Shown: piece after piece, positions 16,796 to 26,458 of the stretch | Numbering within the stretch: the stretch's first letter is position 1 | How the letters are laid out: every line of letters starts with the position of its first letter | Source: Asticcacaulis sp. UBA2476 | Lineage (GTDB): Bacteria; Pseudomonadota; Alphaproteobacteria; Caulobacterales; Caulobacteraceae | Direction of reading: 5' to 3' | NCBI GenBank assembly: GCA_002342035.1 | Contig: DDPE01000074.1 | Span: 1-64,000, forward strand | DNA length: 64,000 nt | Program-made: the position numbers and the translations under genes | The notes under the pieces: model-generated | Database searches by the model: none | Told to the model about the DNA's origin: nothing | Seen by the model: only the letters and a program-made list of their open reading frames with translations

Positions 16796-17095
16796 TTAGT
16801 TTGCATCCGAGGGCGCGTTGACACGGTATAACAGTTGCGCCTCACTGGCCGGGCCGCGGCGCTCGCCCATATCCACTACGGTGATATCTATCAGCCGCGC
16901 CCCCAAAGCGAACACAAGCCTGTCGTTAGGCTTCACAAAGGCCCCGGCCTTATCCACGCGTTGGGTGTGATTAAGGCGGGTCAGGCGAAGGTGGCCGGTT
17001 TCACAAAATTTGGCGCTCAGCGACCGTGTTTTGAAGAACCGCGCCCGCCACAGCCAGACATCGATGCGGCAGGTTTGCGGGAGATCGGTGGACAT
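16796..17095 (-). CDS. S4-domain RNA-binding protein (Hsp15-like)
   Basis: Single S4 domain protein of 99 residues: CRIDVWLWRARFFKTRSLSA at the start is the S4 RNA-binding helix pair, and RVDKAGAFVKPNDRLVF the turn and strand. Relatives such as HslR/Hsp15 bind stalled 50S-peptidyl-tRNA complexes after heat shock. The gene follows the helicase by about 70 bases on the same strand and is probably co-transcribed with it. Confidence 0.9.
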   Translation of the reverse strand: MSTDLPQTCRIDVWLWRARFFKTRSLSAKFCETGHLRLTRLNHTQRVDKAGAFVKPNDRLVFALGARLIDITVVDMGERRGPASEAQLLYRVNAPSDAN

Positions 17096-17166
17096 TAAAA
17101 CCTTTCCAAAGGGCTAAAAGGCATCATCTTCCCGTCGCGCGAAATGTCAATTCACAAGGCCGCGCG

Positions 17167-19653
17167 TTAGCCCTTCTGCCGTAGCACCGCAAACGGCGAG
17201 TAGGGATTAATATATTCCGGCTCAGGCGTTTTTTTGCGGGTGCTACGGGAGGGCTCGGCCTTAAGCCGCCAGCCGGTGCGGGTGTCACCTTCGGCCACAT
17301 CGCGGGTGTCGGTTTTGGCATAGCCGAGTGAGGCCATCAGTTTATCGCGCTGACGAGGGTTGCCGGGAATGGCGGCCATATCCTGATCGCGGATAAAGGC
17401 AGCCCCTTTGATCCGCACGGCCTTGTCCATCGCCTTATCGGCGGCGTCCAGAACCTTAAGCGGCACCACGCCATAACCGGGCAGGTCGATCTGACCTTTA
17501 AGGCTTAAGGCGCGGGCGGGGTGGTCGCCTTTGGTCGCGGCCTTGCCAAAGGCCTGCAACAGTCGGCGGGCATTCGGTTTACTCAGATCCGGCAGGCTAT
17601 AGACAAAGCGGTTGGCGGCGATATGCAGGGCGCGTAAGGTCACCTTGTCTTCCGGCGACAGCTTGGTATCGTTGCCACGCAGCAGCACGCCACCGTTTTC
17701 ATAAAGCTGATAGGCGATGGCGCGGACCTGGGCGGCGACGGCCTCATCCTTTGAGGCGTCCAGCAGAGCTTTCAGGGCTTTCAGATCCTTGAGCGCGGTC
17801 TGGCGCACATAGTCGTTCAGCCGGCGTACCGCAATCTCGGTCAGGTGGGTCTGATCAAAGCTTTGCAGCAGGCTGACGCGCGGTGAAAACCAGTCGGAGG
17901 GCTCAAGCCGGGCCACCGGCTGGTGCTTCCAGGTAATCACACCACTGTCTTTCAGGCGCAGTTCGTTCGATTTAGCATGGGCCAGTTGTTTCAACCGCTC
18001 ATTAAGCAATGGGCGAATAGCGCGGTGGGCGGCCTGACGCAGGGTCTTATCTTCGATCAGGCTCTCGCCCGACGTGACGGTAAACTCCAGCCCGCGCAGG
18101 GTGCCGACCAGTTGCCCTTCAAGGCGCACCTCACCCTCCGGCGTGACTTCGGGTTTGAGGTCATCATCCGTATTGAGCACCTTCAGCAGGGCCGAGGTGC
18201 GCGCATCGACAAAGCGCTTCATCAGCCCTTCGTGCAGTTTGTCCGACAGCCGTTCTTCAAGGTCACGGGTGCGGTCGCGCCACAGCTCAATATGTTTCAA
18301 CCAGTTAGGCCGGTTGGCGATGTAGGACAGGGTGCGTACCCCCGCCAGCCGCCCAGCCAGTGTGTCAATATCGCCGTCCAGCCGGTCGAGATAGCCCAGT
18401 TGTTCCTCAAACCAGTCTTCCGGCACGAAACCATCGGGGCTCATCCGCGACCAGAACAGGAATTCGACGGTTTTTAAGTGCTCATCCAGACTGACTTTAC
18501 GAAAATCCGGCAACTGGCAGACATCCCACAGGGTGCGCAATGACACGGGGTTGCGGACCTTGAACGCGATATCGTCAATCTGCACCAGATGGCGCAGCGC
18601 CTTTTCATCGAGCGCTTCCTTAGCCAGCATCAGGGACGGTGAGGGCGTTGGCCGCGTCAGACTGCGCAGCAGGGTCTCGATACTGCTGAAATCAAGATCG
18701 CGGTTGCGCCACTGGGCGGCCATCAGGCTGTCGAAGCGGTGGTTTTCAATCGCGGCCACCAGGTCTTCGTCCATGTCGTCGCAGTCGCCGGTGACGCCAA
18801 AGGTGCCGGTATTGGTAAAGCGACCGGCGCGCCCGGCGATCTGACCGGCTTCCTGGGCAAACAGGTGGCGGGTGCGCTTACCGTCAAACTTGGTCAGGCC
18901 AGAGAACGCGACATGGTCGATGTCCATGTTCAGCCCCATGCCGATGGCGTCGGTCGCCACCAGAAAATCGACCTGACCGGACTGGAACAACGCCACCTGC
19001 GCGTTGCGGGTCTTGGGCGACAACGACCCCATCACGACCGCCGCCCCGCCGCGCTGACGCCGGATCAGTTCGGCGATGGCATAGACTTTCTCGGTCGAAA
19101 AGGCGACAATGGCGGTGCGCTTGGGCAGGCGGGTCAGCTTGCGCGGGCCGGTATAGGTCAACTGCGACAGGCGCTCCCGGAACATGATTTCGCCGTCGGG
19201 GAACAGGTTGCGGAACAAAGGTGCGATGGTCTTGGCGCCCATAAACAGCGTCTCATAGCGCCCGCGGGCGTTCAGCAGACGGTCGGTAAAGACATGGCCG
19301 CGTTCGGTATCACCACAAAGCTGGATTTCATCGACTGCCAGAAAATCGACCTTGCGCTCCAGCGGCATGGCCTCAACTGTGCAGATGAACCAGGACGGCA
19401 ATTTAGGGATGATTTTTTCTTCGCCGGTTATCAGGGCGACGGCATGAGCGCCTTTTTCCTTGACTACCCGGTCATAAACTTCGCGCGCCAGCAGCCGCAG
19501 CGGCAGGCCGATCATGCCGGTCGCGTGGCCCATCATCCGCTCTAAGGCATAGTGGGTCTTGCCGGTATTGGTCGGGCCAAGTACAGCCACCAGCCGGCCA
19601 TCGTACGGCTTATGGGCGGAAAAGGCAGGGGCGGGGGACAGAGTATCGGGCAC
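17167..19653 (-). CDS. SUV3-like DExH-box RNA helicase
   Basis: ATP-dependent helicase of 828 residues related to mitochondrial SUV3. Walker A is GPTNTGKT (residues 26-33), motif II is AVDEIQLCGD, motif III-type residues lie in FMGAKTIAPLF, and motif VI in QIAGRAGRF. The C-terminal half (about 350-760) is the SUV3-type accessory region with a basic tail (RSTRKKTPEPE). SUV3 relatives unwind structured RNA for degradation; the exact bacterial role is not established. It leads the group helicase, S4 protein, ferredoxin. Confidence 0.93.
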   Translation of the reverse strand: MPDTLSPAPAFSAHKPYDGRLVAVLGPTNTGKTHYALERMMGHATGMIGLPLRLLAREVYDRVVKEKGAHAVALITGEEKIIPKLPSWFICTVEAMPLERKVDFLAVDEIQLCGDTERGHVFTDRLLNARGRYETLFMGAKTIAPLFRNLFPDGEIMFRERLSQLTYTGPRKLTRLPKRTAIVAFSTEKVYAIAELIRRQRGGAAVVMGSLSPKTRNAQVALFQSGQVDFLVATDAIGMGLNMDIDHVAFSGLTKFDGKRTRHLFAQEAGQIAGRAGRFTNTGTFGVTGDCDDMDEDLVAAIENHRFDSLMAAQWRNRDLDFSSIETLLRSLTRPTPSPSLMLAKEALDEKALRHLVQIDDIAFKVRNPVSLRTLWDVCQLPDFRKVSLDEHLKTVEFLFWSRMSPDGFVPEDWFEEQLGYLDRLDGDIDTLAGRLAGVRTLSYIANRPNWLKHIELWRDRTRDLEERLSDKLHEGLMKRFVDARTSALLKVLNTDDDLKPEVTPEGEVRLEGQLVGTLRGLEFTVTSGESLIEDKTLRQAAHRAIRPLLNERLKQLAHAKSNELRLKDSGVITWKHQPVARLEPSDWFSPRVSLLQSFDQTHLTEIAVRRLNDYVRQTALKDLKALKALLDASKDEAVAAQVRAIAYQLYENGGVLLRGNDTKLSPEDKVTLRALHIAANRFVYSLPDLSKPNARRLLQAFGKAATKGDHPARALSLKGQIDLPGYGVVPLKVLDAADKAMDKAVRIKGAAFIRDQDMAAIPGNPRQRDKLMASLGYAKTDTRDVAEGDTRTGWRLKAEPSRSTRKKTPEPEYINPYSPFAVLRQKG

Positions 19654-19971
19654 GATAGGGATGTAGTGCCGTTATGTGGCTTTGCAAAGACGAAAGTGCG
19701 CTAAAACGAGTGCAAGCGTAAGATTAATGAGGCGTTATCAGGGTGCGGAACAGCATGGAAACGAATCATGACCGAATCAGTGACATTCATAGATGCCTGA
19801 TTTGTTCTATACTAAATATGGTGGCTCAAAATGCCATTAACCATAAATGATGAAGTTTCTTTTGGGCTGAGTCTCTGCTTAAGTCCAGAGGTGCCGCTCA
19901 CAGATTTTTGACGGGGCGGGGCTTGGCGGGCTTCTCAAAGCCTTAATGCCTGTGCTAAGCCCACCTTAAGT
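19654..19971. other. Intergenic region upstream of tRNA-Arg
   Basis: This 318-base stretch separates the helicase start (minus strand) from the tRNA. A TTGACGG box (19908-19914), fitting the Caulobacter -35 pattern, could serve the tRNA, but the matching -10 (GCTTCTC) is poor. No coding frame was supported. Confidence 0.4.
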
Positions 19972-20048
19972 GGCTCCGTAGCTCAGTCGGATAGAGCAAG
20001 GCTTTCCTAAAGCAGAGGTCGGGGGTTCGAATCCCTCCGGAGTCGCCA
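19972..20048 (+). tRNA. tRNA-Arg (anticodon CCU), CCA encoded
   Basis: A 77-base cloverleaf: acceptor GGCTCCG pairs with CGGAGTC (one G-U), D stem GCTC/GAGC, anticodon loop TTCCTAA with anticodon CCT, T stem-loop GGGGGTTCGAATCCCTC, discriminator G and encoded CCA. The anticodon stem AGGCT/AGCAG pairs only at its upper three positions; the lower two are A-G and G-A. Confidence 0.9.
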
Positions 20049-20467
20049 ACTATCCTGTTTAGGGTAATTTATTTCTGTTGGCTGTGCGGTAAGCTTTATG
20101 ACAGCGCTGGCAGGAGAATAAAGTAAAGTGAACGGAGAGCCATTGTATTCGCATTCTCAATTTAAATATTCAAATAATTAAATGTGTTAATTTTTATATG
20201 TAAAAATATTTTTATAATATAAAGGAAAGCATGAAAAATTGTGTGGTTTTAAGGCCATAAAGCGGCTTTTTAACCGATCAAATGTCCCTATTGTCATATT
20301 TTAGGCCTTGCCAAGTTTAAAAAGATAACGGTACCATCCCGCTCATGTCCGGTTTGATGCGTTGTTCATGAGAATGACACCGGTATCAAAACAAATAGCC
20401 GGGCCAAAAAAATATAAAACGGCAACGGGCTGCTAATTCAAAGCAGTTCAAACAGGGATGAGACATA
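20049..20467. other. A+T-rich control region upstream of the pectin-locus receptor
   Basis: This 419-base gap has a very A+T-rich core (about 20155-20235) unlike the rest of the window, then the candidate operator at 20375-20388. The receptor promoter should lie here, but I could not place its boxes with confidence. No coding frame is supported. Confidence 0.5.
20375..20388. promoter_or_regulatory. Candidate LacI-family operator upstream of TonB receptor
   Basis: TGACACCGGTATCA is a 14-base near-perfect palindrome centred on CCGG, 80 bases before the receptor start. This is the shape of LacI/GalR-family operators that control sugar receptors in Caulobacter-like bacteria. No LacI-type regulator is in the window. 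Confidence 0.5.
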
Positions 20468-23400
20468 ATGAATTACTTAAAAACCAACGGGCGAAGTGTG
20501 TCTAATGCTTTGCGTTGCAGTATTTCGATTGCGGCCATGATGACTATGGCGGCGGCATCGGGGGCTTTTGCTCAGGACGCGACTGAGGCTGATGCCGCAA
20601 ATGATGTCGAAACGGTCGTGGTCACCGGCTATCGCGCATCGTTGCAGAGCGCGCTGAACGTCAAGCGTAAAGCCGATGTCATGCTGGATGCCATCAATGC
20701 CGAAGACATTGCTGACTTCCCTGATGCCAACCTGGCCGAATCGTTGCAGCGCATCCCCGGTATTTCGATCGACCGTGACAACGGCGAAGGCCGGTCCATC
20801 TCGGTGCGGGGCTTAGGCGGCGACTTTACCCGCGTCCGCATCAACAACCTTGAGGCTCTGTCGACCGGTGGCGCCAATGACGCGGGCTCCAGCCCCAACC
20901 GTTCGCGCTCTTTTGACTTCAACACCTTTGCGTCGGAACTGTTTAACTCGCTGAAGGTGCGCAAGACCGCCTCGGCCGAAACCGACGAAGGCTCATTGGG
21001 GGCCACAGTTGACCTGCAAACCGGCCGTCCGTTCGACTATAAGGACGATCAACTCGCCTTCTCGCTGCAGGACGCATTTTACCAGAACGGCGAAACCCAC
21101 AATCCGCGTGTCACCGGGCTGGTGTCCAAGCGCTGGGCCGATGGCCGTCTGGGTTTTCTGGCGTCTGTAGCCTATTCAGAGCGCACGGCGGAGAACGATC
21201 AGTACCGTCGCGGGGCGGGTCAGTCGGATTATCTGTACCGCAACTCGACCTGGGCGACGAACGAAATGCCGATGCGTGCGGGCTTCTCGGCACCCGCGGG
21301 CACGGTCTTCCCGGCAACAGTGCTGACCGCAGGGGGGCTTTGCCCCGGCACCACGACGCCCGTGCGTCCGGTGGGTTATACCTGTCCTTTGCCGATCACC
21401 AACACCAATTACTATAATGCGGTGACCGGCTCTGATCCGGCCGCATACGCGTTGCTTCACCCGGCCGATGCTCAGGGGAATATGAACGCATCGCAAGTGC
21501 GTATCCCGGCGCTGGGTTCGATCGAGCAGCAGGATCTGTATCAGGAACGTCTGGGCATCACCACGGCCTTCCAGATGCAGATCACCCCTAAGACTCGCCT
21601 GACGGTCGACGGGCTTTATTCTAAGTTCAAGAACGAAAGCACCATCTATCAGGTGTCGTCGGTCGGCCTGAACCGCGACAACACCAATGCCGGTTATGCT
21701 ATCTCCGCCAATACGGCGGTTAATACGACGGCGGCGCGCAACACCCGTCGCGGCCTCTATCCCGGTACCTGTACGTCACGTGCTGAAACGGCACTTCAGT
21801 CGGGCATTGATTGTGGTGAAAGCTATTACGGCGGGGCTTTGGTGCCAGGCTATAACTATAGCTACAACCCAAAAAACCTAGACCCCTACGATTACTACAA
21901 CGTCGCAACCTCTCCGGGTTACATAGCGTCTGCCGACGGCCTTGGCTTCCGTAATCAGTTGATCGGGCGTCAGGGCGTGGATGTGCTGGCGGCCAATGTC
22001 GAAGACGGCGTGGCGGACTATCTGCAACTGCGCAATGTTGACTGGCGCTCGGCGGCGGATCAGAACTTCTACACGACTGAGTTCAAGCAACTGTCGTTCA
22101 ACCTGACCCATGAATTTACCGACCGCTTCCGGGGTGATTTCACCTATGGCCGCTCACGTTCGGAAAACAAGAATCAGGGTCTTCTGGTTGAGTTCAACCG
22201 CATGGATGCCCCGGAAACCTTCACGTTTGACGAGCGTGGCGATGGGGCTATGCCAGTCTTCGATATTGGCTTTGATACGGCCAACCCGGCCAACTGGGGC
22301 ATCGTCAAGGGCTTTTCCGGCATGCGCCACTATCAGCGCTTTGTCACCAATGACTACGAAAGCCTGCGGGCAGACTTTGCCTTTGACTTTGACGATCATC
22401 TGACGTTCAAGTTCGGGGCTATCGGCCGGACTTTTGGCTTTAAGACCAATCTGACGGAGCGTGAAAACGATCTGCTGAACCCGACCGAAAAAGAGGCCGG
22501 TGTCTCGGTTGCGTCTTTGGGCCGGGTCATCGAATTCGGTCAGGGGCTAGATCTGCCGGCGGGCACGTCGACCAGCTTCTTCGCCCCCAGCATCAAAGCC
22601 TTTGATTCCGTATTTGGCTTTACCTGTGAATGTATCAACGAATACGGCGACTGGCGCATCCATGGTAAGCGTAACGGCGGCCGTGAAAACTTCCGCGTCG
22701 ATGAAAAGACCCAGGGTTTCTATGGGCAGTTGAACTTTGATTACGATGTCTTCGGTCGTAACATGTTCGGGAACATCGGCGTGCGTCAGGTCGAAACCAA
22801 CCTGACATCCTATGGGGCAACCTCAGCGGGCCGGCCGATTACCGGTGAGAACAGCTACACCGACACCCTGCCATCGTTCAACCTGGCGTGGGAAGTCATG
22901 AATGACTTCTATCTGCGCTTTGGGGCGTCGAAGGTGATGGCGCGTCCGCTGCTGGGCAACCTGTCACCCTCGATCACCGCGATTTCCATTCCTGGGACTT
23001 CCGGGACGACAACGGGGGCGACGCTTACGATTGGCAACCCGAAACTGTCGCCATTCCGGGCCAATACTTACGATTTCAGCGCGGAATGGTACTTTGCTAA
23101 GGGTGGGCTGCTGTCGTTTGCCTACTTCAAGAAGGACATTGGCTCTTATCCGCAGACCATTCTGTTCTCGGCACCGCTTAACACCTTCCTTGATGCTGAG
23201 GGCATAGACGCCTTGAAGCAGCAGTTTAACACCGGCAGCGTCGCCGACAATGCCCGTCTGGCCTATATTGACGGCAATTATGAAGCTACTGCCCGTCAGT
23301 TCCGTGATGCACCGGGCGGCACGCTCAAGGGCTGGGAATTCAGCTACCAGCAGGACTTCACCTTCCTGCCCTGGTACTTCAAGAACACCGGCATTCAGTT

Positions 23401-23872
23401 CAATGCGACCCATATCGACTCTGAGTTGACCTATATCCTTGATCCGGGCACGGCAACCGTTGCGCCGACCTATGGCAAGGGCCCTTGGCTGGGGGCATCG
23501 CCTGACGCCATGAACCTGACCTTGTACTACGAAACCGAAAAGTTCAGCGCCCGTATCTCCGGCTCTCAGCGCGAAGGCTATTACACCACCTATCCGCTGG
23601 CGTCGGGCTCCTGCTCGCCGGGTCTGAATGCGGACGGAACACCGTGTAACTCACCACTGATCAACGACTTTGCGGGCAGCCTTGATACCCTCAATGTCGA
23701 TTTCTCGATGAGCTATAAGCCGTCTAAGGGCGTTTCGATCACCTTGGAAGGGTTGAACATCACCGATGAGACCACGAACCGCTATGCCTATGGCACGACC
23801 TCACAATCGGTCGTCAGCCAGTACGGTTCGACCGGCCCGACCTACACCCTGGGCGTGCGTTTCAAGTACTAA
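20468..23872 (+). CDS. TonB-dependent outer-membrane receptor (oligosaccharide type)
   Basis: TonB-dependent receptor of 1134 residues, expected to import oligosaccharides across the outer membrane with energy from TonB-ExbBD. A signal peptide ends at SGAFA (cleavage about residue 35). The TonB box is VETVVVTGYR (47-56). The plug follows with LAESLQRIPGISIDRDNGEG and ISVRGLGGDFTRVRINN, then a 22-strand barrel ending with the aromatic C-terminus GVRFKY. The large size and motif NAEDIADFPDANLAE place it in the carbohydrate-associated receptor group of Caulobacterales and Xanthomonadales. It heads the pectin locus, so pectic oligosaccharides are the inferred cargo. Confidence 0.93.
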   Translation: MNYLKTNGRSVSNALRCSISIAAMMTMAAASGAFAQDATEADAANDVETVVVTGYRASLQSALNVKRKADVMLDAINAEDIADFPDANLAESLQRIPGISIDRDNGEGRSISVRGLGGDFTRVRINNLEALSTGGANDAGSSPNRSRSFDFNTFASELFNSLKVRKTASAETDEGSLGATVDLQTGRPFDYKDDQLAFSLQDAFYQNGETHNPRVTGLVSKRWADGRLGFLASVAYSERTAENDQYRRGAGQSDYLYRNSTWATNEMPMRAGFSAPAGTVFPATVLTAGGLCPGTTTPVRPVGYTCPLPITNTNYYNAVTGSDPAAYALLHPADAQGNMNASQVRIPALGSIEQQDLYQERLGITTAFQMQITPKTRLTVDGLYSKFKNESTIYQVSSVGLNRDNTNAGYAISANTAVNTTAARNTRRGLYPGTCTSRAETALQSGIDCGESYYGGALVPGYNYSYNPKNLDPYDYYNVATSPGYIASADGLGFRNQLIGRQGVDVLAANVEDGVADYLQLRNVDWRSAADQNFYTTEFKQLSFNLTHEFTDRFRGDFTYGRSRSENKNQGLLVEFNRMDAPETFTFDERGDGAMPVFDIGFDTANPANWGIVKGFSGMRHYQRFVTNDYESLRADFAFDFDDHLTFKFGAIGRTFGFKTNLTERENDLLNPTEKEAGVSVASLGRVIEFGQGLDLPAGTSTSFFAPSIKAFDSVFGFTCECINEYGDWRIHGKRNGGRENFRVDEKTQGFYGQLNFDYDVFGRNMFGNIGVRQVETNLTSYGATSAGRPITGENSYTDTLPSFNLAWEVMNDFYLRFGASKVMARPLLGNLSPSITAISIPGTSGTTTGATLTIGNPKLSPFRANTYDFSAEWYFAKGGLLSFAYFKKDIGSYPQTILFSAPLNTFLDAEGIDALKQQFNTGSVADNARLAYIDGNYEATARQFRDAPGGTLKGWEFSYQQDFTFLPWYFKNTGIQFNATHIDSELTYILDPGTATVAPTYGKGPWLGASPDAMNLTLYYETEKFSARISGSQREGYYTTYPLASGSCSPGLNADGTPCNSPLINDFAGSLDTLNVDFSMSYKPSKGVSITLEGLNITDETTNRYAYGTTSQSVVSQYGSTGPTYTLGVRFKY

Positions 23873-23879
23873 GCCTTCG

Positions 23880-23907
23880 GCCTGGCACGGCGAAAGCTGT
23901 GCCGGGC
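23880..23907 (+). other. Stable hairpin after the receptor gene
   Basis: A 12-bp stem with a GAAA tetraloop (23880-23891 with 23896-23907), 8 bases after the stop. There is no T run, so it may protect the mRNA 3' end rather than terminate. Confidence 0.6.
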
Positions 23908-24006
23908 GTAAGTTTCTTCCCATGCGAAGGCCTGCCCGGCCTTTGCTATTCGAAACCAGCTCCCCGTTGTTGCCTCATTTGAGTTTGACACAAGCTGGCT
24001 GACTGA

Positions 24007-24050
24007 GCGGATGTCCTGAAACCCTTTGTTCAGGGTGTCCGCTTTTTTTT
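24007..24050 (+). terminator. Intrinsic terminator between receptor and pectin enzyme operon
   Basis: A 14-bp stem, including three G-U pairs (24007-24020 with 24029-24042), is followed by eight Ts. It ends only 30 bases before the GH95 start, so the enzyme operon needs read-through or a promoter inside the 207-base gap. Confidence 0.85.
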
Positions 24051-24079
24051 AGTTTTTATGTCCGTACGGAGCGTTCACT

Positions 24080-26458
24080 ATGGCAGGCATTACCCGGCGA
24101 ACCGGCCTTAAGTTTTCCGCTGTGCTTGCGGGTATGACCGCCATTCCCGCCCATGTGCTGGCCCAATCCGACCCGGCGTCCCATAAACCTCGCCAGCCCT
24201 CGCTACCGGGTGATCTGACCCTGTGGTACAAGGCGCCTGCGACCGAATGGACGGAGGCCCTGCCGTTGGGCAATGGCCGGTTGGGGGCTATGGTGTTTGG
24301 CGGTGTGGCGCGTGAGCGGCTGCAGCTTAATGAGGACACCCTCTATGCCGGCGCGCCCTATCAGCCGGCGAATCCGGATGCCTTGACGGCCCTGCCGGAG
24401 GTGCGCAAGCTGATCTTTGACGGCCAGTATCTTGAGGCGCAGGCCCTGATTCAGGCCAAGATGATGGCCAATCCGATCCGTCAGGTGTCGTACCAGACGA
24501 TCGGTGAACTGATCCTGACCTTTGGCCCGTCGTCGAACGCCAGCGGTTATCGACGCGCCCTTGACCTGACGCGGGCGGTATCGACTGTCACCTATCGTCA
24601 GAACGATGTGACCTATACCCGCGAAGCCTTTATCTCCCCCGTTGATCAGGTTCTGGTGGTGCGCCTGACCGCCGATAAACCGGGCAGTATTTCGTTCCAG
24701 CTTGGGTTTGAGACGCCGATGGCGGCGGCGGTAGCCGTTGAAGGGCCACAGGACATTGTTCTCACCGGGCGCAACAGCCCCCATAACGGCAAGGATGGCG
24801 CGCTCAGATATGAAAACCGAGTGGGCGTGGTGGCCAAGGGTGGTCAGCAGACTACGGGCGTCGATGAATTGATCGTCTCGAAGGCTGATGAGGTCATCAT
24901 CTATTCGGCCGCAGCCACCAACTATAAAACCTACCGCGATGTGTCGGGCGATCCGACCGCGATCACCAAAGCCCAGATCGCGGCGGCAGTGGCGCGGCCA
25001 TATGCGCAGGTTCTGGCCGATCATATCGCCGAGCACCAGCGCTTGTTCAACCGTGTCTCGGTCGATTTCGGACGCACGGAATTTGCCGATCAGCCGACCA
25101 ATGAACGCATCGCCAAATCGCAAACTCAGGACGATCCGGCACTGGCGGCGCTTTATTTCCAGTACGGGCGCTATCTGCTGATCGGCTGTTCGCGTCCCGG
25201 CACGCAACCGGCAAACTTGCAAGGGCTGTGGAACGAAAAAACCTCAGCGCCGTGGGGTGGCAAATACACTATCAATATCAATACCGAGATGAACTACTGG
25301 CCCGCAGAGCCGACGGCACTGCCGGAACTGGTTGATCCGCTGATTGCTATGGTCAAAGATATTTCGGTCACCGGAGCCGAGACCGCCAAAATCATGTACG
25401 GCGCGCGCGGTTGGGTGACGCACCACAATACCGACCTGTGGCGCGCGACGGCGCCCATCGATGCGGCCTTTTACGGGACGTGGCTGACGGGCGGAGCGTG
25501 GCTGTGTTTGCACCTGTGGGATCGCTATGATTACGGGCGCGATAAGGCATACCTGAAACAGATCTATCCGATCCTGAAAGGGGCATCGCTGTTCTTTGTC
25601 GATACGCTGGTGAAAGATCCCGCCAGCGGCTACATGGTTACAGCCCCGTCAATCTCGCCGGAAAATCGCCATAAGTTCGGCACCTCGATCTGTGCCGGGC
25701 CGACCATGGACATGCAGATCATCCGCGACCTGTTCGACAATACCATCAGGGCCGCTGAAATCCTGAAAACCGATGCGGGCTTACGCAGGGAGATCAAGAC
25801 CCTGCGCGGTCAACTGGTGCCCAATCAGATCGGTAAGGCCGGTCAGCTTCAGGAATGGAAAGACGACTGGGATATGGACGCCTATGACATGCACCATCGT
25901 CATGTTTCGCATCTTTATGGGCTCTATCCGTCGACCCAGATCACCCCGCGCGGCACGCCCGAACTGGCGGCGGCGGCGAAAAAATCCCTCGATCTGCGCG
26001 GCGATATGTCGACCGGTTGGGCGATTGGCTGGCGCATCAATCTGTGGGCGCGGCTGGGCGAGGGGGAGCGCACCCATAGCATCCTGAAACTGCTGCTGGG
26101 GCCGGAGCGCACCTATCCCAACATGTTCGATGCCCATCCGCCGTTCCAGATCGACGGCAATTTCGGCGGCACCGCCGGCATGGTCGAGATGCTGATGCAG
26201 TCCTATAACAATGAGATTATCCTCCTGCCCGCACTGCCCTCGGCCTGGCCGACCGGCAGCGTGAAGGGCCTGCAGGCGCGGGCGGGCTACGGCGTCGACC
26301 TGAGCTGGAAAGACGGCAAGCCGGAACGGGTGACCCTGACCAGCCGTCTGGGTGCGGCCACCCATCTGGTGTTTGGTGATCAGGTGATTGAGGTCAAATT
26401 GCGCGCCGGTCAAAACGCGTCCTACGCCTTTGACGGCATGAAGTTGGTGTCGGCATGA
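24080..26458 (+). CDS. GH95 alpha-L-fucosidase/alpha-L-galactosidase
   Basis: Family 95 glycoside hydrolase (792 residues), an inverting exo-enzyme that removes terminal alpha-L-fucose or alpha-L-galactose from xyloglucan or rhamnogalacturonan side chains. The N-terminal domain begins DLTLWYKAPATEWTEALPLG and NGRLGAMVFGG. The (alpha/alpha)6 catalytic part shows ININTEMNYWPAEPTAL (Asn pair) and PFQIDGNFGGTAGM (the Asp acting with the Asn residues). The N-terminus TRRTGLKFSAVLAG looks like a twin-arginine signal ending at VLA. It is the first gene of the enzyme operon; its stop overlaps the next start as ATGA. Confidence 0.93.
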   Translation: MAGITRRTGLKFSAVLAGMTAIPAHVLAQSDPASHKPRQPSLPGDLTLWYKAPATEWTEALPLGNGRLGAMVFGGVARERLQLNEDTLYAGAPYQPANPDALTALPEVRKLIFDGQYLEAQALIQAKMMANPIRQVSYQTIGELILTFGPSSNASGYRRALDLTRAVSTVTYRQNDVTYTREAFISPVDQVLVVRLTADKPGSISFQLGFETPMAAAVAVEGPQDIVLTGRNSPHNGKDGALRYENRVGVVAKGGQQTTGVDELIVSKADEVIIYSAAATNYKTYRDVSGDPTAITKAQIAAAVARPYAQVLADHIAEHQRLFNRVSVDFGRTEFADQPTNERIAKSQTQDDPALAALYFQYGRYLLIGCSRPGTQPANLQGLWNEKTSAPWGGKYTININTEMNYWPAEPTALPELVDPLIAMVKDISVTGAETAKIMYGARGWVTHHNTDLWRATAPIDAAFYGTWLTGGAWLCLHLWDRYDYGRDKAYLKQIYPILKGASLFFVDTLVKDPASGYMVTAPSISPENRHKFGTSICAGPTMDMQIIRDLFDNTIRAAEILKTDAGLRREIKTLRGQLVPNQIGKAGQLQEWKDDWDMDAYDMHHRHVSHLYGLYPSTQITPRGTPELAAAAKKSLDLRGDMSTGWAIGWRINLWARLGEGERTHSILKLLLGPERTYPNMFDAHPPFQIDGNFGGTAGMVEMLMQSYNNEIILLPALPSAWPTGSVKGLQARAGYGVDLSWKDGKPERVTLTSRLGAATHLVFGDQVIEVKLRAGQNASYAFDGMKLVSA

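Noticed and set aside
19972..20048. tRNA as an occupied phage or element attachment site
   Set aside because: No integrase, excisionase or phage gene is in the window, and no repeat of the tRNA 3' end was noticed downstream.
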